From Leptospira ainazelensis (GTDB lineage: Bacteria; Spirochaetota; Leptospiria; Leptospirales; Leptospiraceae), in assembly GCF_016918785.1 (NCBI RefSeq), contig NZ_JAFFPT010000017.1:1-14580 (forward strand): DNA of 14,580 nucleotides, read 5' to 3'. A model generated the notes under the pieces. That model was not told the DNA's origin and made no database searches. It saw only the letters and a list, made by a program, of their open reading frames with translations. Shown here piece by piece: positions 9,194-14,580 of the stretch. A program made the translations under genes and the position numbers. Positions within the stretch are counted from its first letter, which is position 1. Every line of letters starts with the position of its first letter.

Positions 9194-10612
9194 TCAAAAC
9201 TTAGAGTAAAAAAAGTCGGCGTTGCCCGCGTTCATTCCGACCATAATAAATAAAATCACGAGTCCTAAAATCGGCAACAACCTAACGCGCCATTTTTCGG
9301 GGACCGAATATTTCTCGGGCCATTCCTCCGAAATGTGAAAAAGAACCACAAAGATCAGCATGTAAACTCCGCTTTCCAACCCGGTGAGTTCCTGACCTTT
9401 CTGAAAGGTAAGAATTCTTCCGATCGAAGAAATGGCGGAATTAAAATCCGGAGTAAAGAAAAAAGTCCAGGAGATCGAATATACGAGCAAAACGAAAAGA
9501 TATCGGAGCGCCGGTTTGACGTAAGGTATCTCCGGAAGAATTTTCCATTTCTGAATTTCAAAAAGCCGTTCGAGAGAAAGATAAATCCCGGTGAGAAGTC
9601 CCCAAAAAAGAAAATTCAAACTCGCTCCGTGCCAGAGTCCGCCTAACATAAACGTTACGATAAAATTGACGGAAGTTCGTAATTCTCCCTTTCTCGAACC
9701 TCCGAGGGGAATGTAGATATAGTCTCGGATCCAATAGGAGAACGTTAAGTGCCATCTTCTCCAGAGGTCTCCGAAACTCTGAAAGAAAAAAGGAGCCTTG
9801 AAGTTTTCCGGAAGATCGAAGCCCATCAGTTTCCCAAGTCCTCTTGCCATATCGGTAAGTCCCGAAAAATCGAAATAAAGATTCATCGCGAAAAGAAAAC
9901 AGGTCAACAAAAGCGCCAAACCCGAATAATCCTTCGGAGAAAGAAACGCGGGTGCGATCAAAGGTACTACTGCCGCGGACAAAAGTCCTTTTTTGACAAG
10001 ACCTCTTAAAAACAACCAAAGTCCTTCCGTAAGTTTGGACGGGTTCATGGTCGGCGCTGAAAACTGATCGCAGACCTGATCGTATCTGAGAATCGGGCCG
10101 GCGATCATCACTGGAAAAAAGAAAACGTAAGAAAAAATTCCGGAAAGAGAGACGTCTTTGTTAAAACCTTCCCTTTTGGAATCCACCGCCAAAGAGATCA
10201 ATTGAAACGTGTAATAGCTGATCGTCGCGGGAAGAACTACTTCAAAACCGGTTAGTCCGAAAACGGAAGATAACTTTGCATCGAGCATCGTCTTTTCTTG
10301 AAGCATAGGAATCGAAAAAACAAATCCTATAAACTCCATGAGCAAATAAAAATATTTGAATAGACCTAGGTTGAGTAAATTGAGTGCGACCGCAGTCTTG
10401 ACATACCATGATTTTTCTTTCCAAAAATGAAAGAGCACCCAGTTCGCTAAAACGATCAAAACGAGATGGAGCAAAAAATTAAAACTGAAAACCGAGTAAA
10501 AAAAAGCCGAGCCGACGATCAGAAGATACTTTCTACTCTTCTCCGGAATGTTCCAGTAGACCAGGTAGAAGACTAAAAAAAATAAAAGAAATTCTATGCT
10601 TAAAAAATTCAT
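9194..10612 (-). CDS. MBOAT-family O-acyltransferase (AlgI/DltB-like)
   Basis: A 472-residue polytopic inner-membrane protein. Family signatures are FFPVMIAGPILRYDQ (about 165-179), YFDFSGLTDMARGLGKLMGF (246-265), the WRRWHLTFSYWIRDYIYIPL block with H288, and the active-site histidine H328 in MLGGLWHGAS. This is the AlgI-type pattern; such enzymes move an acyl group from a cytoplasmic donor across the membrane to a glycan or lipid. Which glycan is modified cannot be read from the sequence; O-antigen or another envelope polysaccharide is the obvious candidate. The ATG at 10612-10610 overlaps the TGA of the pseudouridine synthase gene as ATGA, so translation is coupled. Its own TGA at 9196-9194 lies against the next gene. 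A TTG six bases earlier is a less likely start. Confidence 0.93.
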   Translation of the reverse strand: MNFLSIEFLLFFLVFYLVYWNIPEKSRKYLLIVGSAFFYSVFSFNFLLHLVLIVLANWVLFHFWKEKSWYVKTAVALNLLNLGLFKYFYLLMEFIGFVFSIPMLQEKTMLDAKLSSVFGLTGFEVVLPATISYYTFQLISLAVDSKREGFNKDVSLSGIFSYVFFFPVMIAGPILRYDQVCDQFSAPTMNPSKLTEGLWLFLRGLVKKGLLSAAVVPLIAPAFLSPKDYSGLALLLTCFLFAMNLYFDFSGLTDMARGLGKLMGFDLPENFKAPFFFQSFGDLWRRWHLTFSYWIRDYIYIPLGGSRKGELRTSVNFIVTFMLGGLWHGASLNFLFWGLLTGIYLSLERLFEIQKWKILPEIPYVKPALRYLFVLLVYSISWTFFFTPDFNSAISSIGRILTFQKGQELTGLESGVYMLIFVVLFHISEEWPEKYSVPEKWRVRLLPILGLVILFIMVGMNAGNADFFYSKF

Positions 10613-11358
10613 TCCCAAACCCCAACCGCGTCTTTCAGAAGATACTTACCTTCCGGAAGATTTAGCTTTTCTAATTGAATCGATCCAACTCGAATCCTCT
10701 GAAGGTCCAGCACGTGTGTTCCCAAAGAGTGAAACATTCTTCTGATTTGTCTTTTTTTTCCTTCTCCGAGAATCACTCGATATACGCAGTCTTTCCCGGG
10801 GACGAGTTTAACCATCTTCGCACGCAGAATTTCCCCTGCATCCAAAATCCCTTTTCGAAACGAGGCTTGAATCTCCTTTTCCCCCGGATCAAATTTCAAC
10901 CAGACCAGATATTCTTTCTCGGATCCGTTGGAAGGATGCGAGATTTTTTGGGCCAAATCTCCGTCGTTTGTCAAAAGAAGAAGACCGCGAGAATTCAAAT
11001 CCAGTCTCCCGGCGATCTTGTAGTTTTTAAACTCTTCCGGAAGAAGGGAAAAAACTGTCTTTTCGTGAAATCGATCCTGATGAGAACAGAGATAGCCGGC
11101 CGGTTTATTGAGAAGAAGGAGTTGTCGCGGTTCCCCGTTTGGACTTACGACTTTTCCCCGAAAAGATACTACGTCCTTTTCCGATAAAACCCGGACCGCG
11201 AGATCGGTGACTTGTTTTCCATTGATCTCAATCAATCCCTTAAGGATCCATTCTTCAGCTTTGCGTCTGGAGCCGAGACCACAGTCTGCGAGATACCGAT
11301 TGAGTCGGATTCCATCCTTGGGTGGTAAATCATCCTGAGACTTCATCGATTCATCCAT
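10609..11358 (-). CDS. RsuA/RluB-family rRNA pseudouridine synthase
   Basis: A 249-residue protein with an N-terminal S4 RNA-binding domain (about residues 17-63, IRLNRYLADCGLGSRRKAE) and a TruA/RsuA-type catalytic domain. The catalytic aspartate is D120 in AGRLDLNSRGLLLLTNDG. LLLNKPAGYLCSHQD (81-95) and GEGKKRQIRRMF near 200-211 are the other family motifs. It isomerises uridine in ribosomal RNA, but the choice among RsuA (16S), RluB, RluE and RluF (23S) needs a tree; the C-terminus lacks the long tail of RluB or RluF. The ATG at 11358 has no strong ribosome binding site; a second ATG four codons on is possible. It leads the minus operon with the MBOAT and DUF1574 genes, with no evident functional link. 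Confidence 0.9.
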   Translation of the reverse strand: MDESMKSQDDLPPKDGIRLNRYLADCGLGSRRKAEEWILKGLIEINGKQVTDLAVRVLSEKDVVSFRGKVVSPNGEPRQLLLLNKPAGYLCSHQDRFHEKTVFSLLPEEFKNYKIAGRLDLNSRGLLLLTNDGDLAQKISHPSNGSEKEYLVWLKFDPGEKEIQASFRKGILDAGEILRAKMVKLVPGKDCVYRVILGEGKKRQIRRMFHSLGTHVLDLQRIRVGSIQLEKLNLPEGKYLLKDAVGVWE

Positions 11359-11463
11359 TTCAGAAAGATTCCCAAAATCTTCTACCTAAAACTTCGTTGA
11401 CCGCGCTCCGGACCGATCCAGGATAGAAGCGTAAGATCCGGCGATTTTCCGGTCTAAGTTACG

Positions 11464-12369
11464 ATGAATCCTCTTAAAAAAAAGCCGCGCACTCATTCTA
11501 TCCAAGAAGCCCCTGAAAAACCGGAATGGCTCAAAGTAAAACTTACCTTTCCGGATCCTCAAAACAATACGGTCGCGCTTGTAAGGGATTCTTTGGAGAA
11601 AAAAAAGCTCAACACGGTTTGTGAAAGCGCCTCTTGTCCCAATCTCAATCATTGTTGGTCCCGCAAAACCGCGACTTATATGTTGGGCGGAGATATCTGC
11701 ACAAGACGTTGCTCTTATTGCGACGTAGCCTCTGGTAAACCAAAGCCGCTCGACAAAGGAGAACCGCAAAGGGTCGCTGAATCCGCGATCGCCCTCGAAT
11801 TAAAACACGTAGTTCTCACAGCAGTGAATCGAGACGATCTTGAAGACGGCGGAGCCGCTCATTTTGCGGAAACATTGGTAAGAATCCGGGAAGGTCTTCC
11901 CGATTGTAAGATCGAATTTTTAGTTCCCGATCTCAAAGCAAAGTTAGAATCTTTAGAGATCATCTTTCAGTCCAAACCTGACGTCTTCAATCACAACGTC
12001 GAAACCGTTCAAAGACTTTTTCCCGAAGTCGCACCTCAAAAAAGATACGATCGATCCTTGGAAGTTTTAAAGATCGCTTCTGAACGCGGTTTTTTAACAA
12101 AGAGCGGTTTGATCTTGGGAATGGGAGAAACTGTAGAAGAAGTCAAAGAATGTATGCGAGACCTAGTTGCAGCGGGAGTTTCTCTCCTCACGTTAGGACA
12201 GTATCTACAACCGACCCCTACCCACCTTCCCGTTAAAGAATATGTTTCACCCGAGATTTTTAAGGAGCTTAGAATTTACGGAAAGTCCATCGGATTTAAG
12301 GGAGTTTTTTCCGGACCTTTGGTGAGAAGTTCTTATCACGCTGACGAGCAAGTCTCATGGACTCCTTAG
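11464..12369 (+). CDS. lipA: Lipoyl synthase
   Basis: A 301-residue radical SAM enzyme that inserts two sulfurs into octanoyl chains on lipoyl-dependent proteins (pyruvate and 2-oxoglutarate dehydrogenases, glycine cleavage H protein). Both iron-sulfur clusters are accounted for: C53-x4-C58-x5-C64 (the auxiliary, sacrificed cluster) and the radical SAM set C79-x3-C83-x2-C86 in CTRRCSYCDV. The C-terminal RSSYHA (288-293) supplies the serine ligand of the auxiliary cluster. VFNHNVET, ILGMGET and LGQYLQPTP are also diagnostic. It is divergent from the pseudouridine synthase gene across 105 bases containing a TTGACC (11397-11402) without a clear -10 partner. The ribosome binding site before the ATG is weak. 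Confidence 0.97.
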   Translation: MNPLKKKPRTHSIQEAPEKPEWLKVKLTFPDPQNNTVALVRDSLEKKKLNTVCESASCPNLNHCWSRKTATYMLGGDICTRRCSYCDVASGKPKPLDKGEPQRVAESAIALELKHVVLTAVNRDDLEDGGAAHFAETLVRIREGLPDCKIEFLVPDLKAKLESLEIIFQSKPDVFNHNVETVQRLFPEVAPQKRYDRSLEVLKIASERGFLTKSGLILGMGETVEEVKECMRDLVAAGVSLLTLGQYLQPTPTHLPVKEYVSPEIFKELRIYGKSIGFKGVFSGPLVRSSYHADEQVSWTP

Positions 12370-12653
12370 AAGGTTCCATTCCTCAACCCCCACCCGAAGA
12401 AATTAAGAAAATCTTATATCATTCGATCATCCAGTTTCTTTCGGGAAAGGAAGGCCCCGTAAGCAAATCGGAAATCAAGGATCTTTTGGAAAAGACGGTC
12501 AATCTGATTCCAAATGTGGAGGCGCATTGGGCGGAAATCAATCGTTTTGGAAAGAATAAGATGATTCTCCATTGGAAGGAACAAGTAATGCTCTTGGAAA
12601 TGGAAGAAGTCATCGACTCCATTCTTTCTCTCTGGAATCAAAAGTTCGATTGA
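12357..12653 (+). CDS. Small hypothetical protein overlapping the end of lipA
   Basis: A 98-residue, soluble, probably helical protein with a Pro-rich start (SIPQPPPEE) and no signal peptide or cysteines. The ATG lies 13 bases inside the end of lipA in another frame, so translation is probably coupled. Weak features are a helix-turn-helix-like run, PVSKSEIKDLLEKTVNL (34-50), and an aromatic, basic patch (AHWAEINRFGKNKMILHWKEQ). I do not recognise the family. Its codon use is like that of its neighbours and it is in an intact frame, so I take it as real. Whether it helps lipoylation is unknown. Confidence 0.65.
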   Translation: MDSLEGSIPQPPPEEIKKILYHSIIQFLSGKEGPVSKSEIKDLLEKTVNLIPNVEAHWAEINRFGKNKMILHWKEQVMLLEMEEVIDSILSLWNQKFD

Positions 12654-12745
12654 ATCGAGTTTATTTTGGAGAATGGATGGATCGTTCGCGGCAAAACTCA
12701 AGGTTCAAAAGTAGTTTCCGGAATTCGAATTCAAAAAAATAAAAA

Positions 12746-13060
12746 TCAATCGAGCTGATAGAATCCGATTTTGTATTTTCTCAAAAGTAAGTCTGCTTTT
12801 TTTGAATGAGTTTTTCCGGATTGATCTTTTTTTGAATACGCCCTTGTGGAATCGGTTCCGCACCATTTTCGAATATCGTATCGAAGGGAATCGTGAACGG
12901 TTATATATTCCGTAACGTCGTAAACGCTTTTTTCAATCAAGATCCAACAACTTGCACTCGTGTTGTGAAGTTTTAATTCTTCCATTGAGACGGTTTTTTC
13001 TTTCGCCCAGACGGGCGGCGTTAGGAGGCAAACTCCGATTATAACCAAATATTTTACCAT
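12746..13060 (-). CDS. Secreted cytochrome b5-like heme protein
   Basis: A 104-residue protein with a signal peptide (MVKYLVIIGVCLLTPPVWA, cleavage after residue 19 before KEKT), so a periplasmic product. The mature part reads as a cytochrome b5 domain: SMEELKLHNTSASCWILIEKSVYDVTEYI has the W-I-I--VYDVT-YI core. The two axial histidines are likely H56 (in VHDSL, where most members have HPGG) and H85 (in KTHSKKA). The HPGG loop is replaced by HDSL and the spacing between the histidines is 29 residues, longer than in classical b5, so heme binding should be tested. The ATG is preceded by GGAGGA nine to ten bases upstream. It overlaps the end of the reductase gene by seven bases. Confidence 0.8.
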   Translation of the reverse strand: MVKYLVIIGVCLLTPPVWAKEKTVSMEELKLHNTSASCWILIEKSVYDVTEYITVHDSLRYDIRKWCGTDSTRAYSKKDQSGKTHSKKADLLLRKYKIGFYQLD

Positions 13061-14202
13061 GGGGAAAATTCCTCCGAATGAATCTTTTTATTCGAAATAC
13101 CTTGAGAGTGCAAGTATCTTCGAACGGCCTTCATAAACTTTGGCGGTCCACAGATCAGATATTCCGCATTTGTATTTTCAGAAAGATACGGATTCAGGAT
13201 AGAAAGATCCGGATGTTGTTTTTGTGGGACTTCTTCAATACGATACTGAAATTGAACGTATTTTTTTGAAATTTCTTCCAGCTCGGCGCCGACCGACAAA
13301 TCGTTTGGATCCGAAAAAAAATACAAGAGTTGTATCTTCCCGGAAGAGCGAAATTTTAAACATCTCGCCCTTCCTAAAAATGGGGCAATTCCGATTCCAC
13401 CCGCGATCCAGACCTGATCCTTTTGCCAATCGGTTTTCAGTTCTTGAAACGGACCCAATACGTCGATTTTGTCTCCGGGAATCGAGTTTAACAACTGTCT
13501 TGTATCCTTTCCCAGACTTTTGATTCTTACCCTAAGCAAATCGCTTTTGGAACACGATGAGATCGAAAAAGGATGCCAATCAGAAGAGTATTCTTTTCCT
13601 AAAAAACGGAGATAAAGAATCGCACCCGCTATATATTCTTCACGAGATATTTGTTTTTCGGATTCAGGGATCAGATCCAATTCTATGGAAGAATCGGAGA
13701 TTCTGTTGATCTTTTGAATTTTCCAACGATTTCCACTCCAGTTCCGAAGGAGGATCGTAAGAATACTCCCAAGACCCAAAATCACACCAGAGAAAAATAC
13801 GATCTTGTGCGACAATTCGTCGGAAAGAAAGAGATAACCGTGAATGACAGCGAGGAAATACGAAGGAATCAAAAATAGATGAATCACAAACCAGGGGCGA
13901 TATTTTTCCAATTTCCAAAATGCGAAAACTATACTCAACGAATAGATCAGAAAACCGATCTCTCCCGTTAAAACGGAAGGATCATCCCACATCGTAAGAA
14001 TTTCCGGAAATAAAACGGTCTCAAAGACGACATGGGCAAAAATGAAAATCGTAGTAAAAATTCCAAACCAATGGTGCAAGCGGTATTGAGAAGAGATTCC
14101 ACCTAAAAAAGAGGACAGTCTTTTTAACTTCAGTGCCAAGTAGAAAGTAGTGGAGAATAGCAGTAGACCGAGAATCGGTAGATAGATTTCTAAGAATTTC
14201 AA
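13054..14202 (-). CDS. Ferric reductase-like transmembrane flavocytochrome (FAD/NAD(P)H-dependent)
   Basis: A 382-residue protein with about six N-terminal helices (residues 5-155) and a ferredoxin-reductase-type C-terminus. Two histidine pairs that can hold two hemes b are visible: H44 and H57 in LHHWFGIFTTIFIFAHV, and H108 and H121 in IHLFLIPSYFLAVIHGY, each 13 apart. The FAD motif HPFSIS is at 210-215, the nucleotide-binding AGGIGIAPFLG at 267-277, and the LICGPPKFMKAV motif near 353-364. Electrons should run from cytoplasmic NAD(P)H through FAD and the hemes to the outer face. The start is a TTG at 14202-14200 with GAGA just upstream. The following gene encodes a periplasmic cytochrome b5-like protein, a natural acceptor. 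Iron or another metal as final substrate is not shown by the sequence. Confidence 0.9.
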   Translation of the reverse strand: MKFLEIYLPILGLLLFSTTFYLALKLKRLSSFLGGISSQYRLHHWFGIFTTIFIFAHVVFETVLFPEILTMWDDPSVLTGEIGFLIYSLSIVFAFWKLEKYRPWFVIHLFLIPSYFLAVIHGYLFLSDELSHKIVFFSGVILGLGSILTILLRNWSGNRWKIQKINRISDSSIELDLIPESEKQISREEYIAGAILYLRFLGKEYSSDWHPFSISSCSKSDLLRVRIKSLGKDTRQLLNSIPGDKIDVLGPFQELKTDWQKDQVWIAGGIGIAPFLGRARCLKFRSSGKIQLLYFFSDPNDLSVGAELEEISKKYVQFQYRIEEVPQKQHPDLSILNPYLSENTNAEYLICGPPKFMKAVRRYLHSQGISNKKIHSEEFSPW

Positions 14203-14336
14203 TTTTCTCTTTGTGCTTCCGTCTTAAGCTCCGATCCCAATTCTCACAATCCCTATCCTCAATCTCAAGGGGAATTCTTCCAAAACTCCGGATTCTACGA
14301 AAAACGATTGCGGGTCCACCCACTTGCTACGCCTAC
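14203..14336. other. Intergenic stretch before the right-edge repeats
   Basis: No gene is supported here. A minus-strand open frame crosses it into the reductase gene in another frame and is taken as a shadow. The promoter of the minus-strand reductase operon should lie here, but I cannot point to a convincing one. With the repeats and the element-like edge beyond it, 14203-14580 contains no called coding sequence. Confidence 0.5.
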
Positions 14337-14418
14337 CCTTACCCACAAAGTTGTTTGAATTTTAAGAAAAATTTGTCGTAACAACGACAGTCCTCCGTTA
14401 AACGAAAGCCCCGCCCTG
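14337..14418. repeat. 82-base direct repeat, copy 1
   Basis: Runs from CCTTACCCACAAAG to CCCCGCCCTG. It aligns without gaps to 14432-14513 with 9 mismatches in 82 bases (about 89% identity), most of them in the first half; the last 28 or so bases are identical. It contains a perfect 6-bp stem, TGTCGT, AACA, ACGACA (around 14374-14389). Confidence 0.9.
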
Positions 14419-14431
14419 AAATTTTGCATAA

Positions 14432-14513
14432 CCTTACCCACAAAGTGGGTTGAATCTTTAAAAGAATCTGTCGGAACAACGACAATCCTCCGTTAAACGA
14501 AAGCCCCGCCCTG
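14432..14513. repeat. 82-base direct repeat, copy 2
   Basis: The second copy, 95 bases from the first, with a 13-base spacer. The stem is kept, though one base changes (TGTCG, GAACAA, CGACA), while the flanks outside the repeat differ. Its beginning, ACCCACAAAGTGGGT, is also a perfect 6-bp inverted repeat (ACCCAC/GTGGGT with AAA between) that copy 1 has lost. Confidence 0.9.
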
Positions 14514-14580
14514 TGGTACAAACCGGAGACATGGGTAACAAAATAGACCGGGAACATAGGTAACACAAAAATGATGGCAA
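14514..14580 (+). mobile_element. Possible left end of an insertion sequence, cut by the window edge
   Basis: Two direct repeats with a 25-base period, ACATGGGTAACA (14529-14540) and ACATAGGTAACA (14554-14565), each follow an ACCGG-type block (14522 and 14547). ATGATGGCA starts at 14571, ten bases after AGG. Short repeats of this kind just before a start codon remind me of transposase-binding ends of IS481-like elements. Only ten coding bases are visible, so neither the gene nor the family can be confirmed. Confidence 0.3.

Noticed and set aside
12646..12658. TCGATT-G-AATCGA palindrome over the stop of the 98-residue gene, as a terminator
   Set aside because: The stem is short, the loop would be too small, and no T-run follows.
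12719..12742. GAATTCGAATTC plus an A-run as a terminator of the minus-strand cytochrome b5 gene
   Set aside because: In minus-strand sense the T-run comes before the palindrome rather than after it.
14021..14323. 100-codon minus open frame crossing the reductase start
   Set aside because: It overlaps the reductase gene in another frame and has no family features; taken as a shadow.
14337..14513. CRISPR array
   Set aside because: Only two long, diverged repeats with a 13-base spacer, and no cas genes nearby.

Overview
The window looks like chromosomal DNA of a Leptospira species (spirochaete). The pointers are a DUF1574 protein (a family best known from Leptospira), fliS next to small flagellar-type genes, frequent TTG starts, a lipoprotein with a relaxed spirochaete-type lipobox, and intergenic DNA of the repeat-rich kind I associate with this genus. 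The genus call is an inference from protein resemblance; no marker gene such as rRNA is present.

Layout, left to right. (1) The 3' end of a probable DedA-type membrane protein, then an HNH nuclease gene whose end touches a lipoprotein gene, all on +. (2) A minus-strand flagellar cluster, read right to left: fliS, a coiled-coil protein, a J-domain protein; its end overlaps the lipoprotein gene tail to tail. (3) A divergent, hairpin-rich leader of about 310 bases, then a + operon: purN, purH, a five-helix membrane protein, an exported protein. purN and purH carry out a formyl transfer and the last two steps of IMP synthesis. (4) About 440 noncoding bases with inverted and direct repeats, then a small transaldolase gene on + with a strong terminator. 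(5) About 550 noncoding, structured bases. (6) A tightly overlapped minus operon: RsuA/RluB-type pseudouridine synthase, an AlgI-type MBOAT acyltransferase, and its SGNH-like DUF1574 partner. (7) Divergently, lipA (lipoyl synthase) with an overlapping 98-residue unknown on +. (8) A minus pair: a ferric-reductase-like transmembrane flavocytochrome and a secreted cytochrome b5-like protein. (9) A right edge with two 82-base direct repeats and what may be the end of an insertion sequence.

Most genes are housekeeping. The more unusual parts are the flavocytochrome/cytochrome b5 pair, the MBOAT/DUF1574 pair, a J-domain protein coupled to a flagellar chaperone, competing hairpins before purN, a duplicated promoter-like block before the transaldolase gene, and the repeat and mobile-element-like edge. 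I saw no CRISPR array, tRNA, rRNA, restriction-modification locus or complete mobile element.
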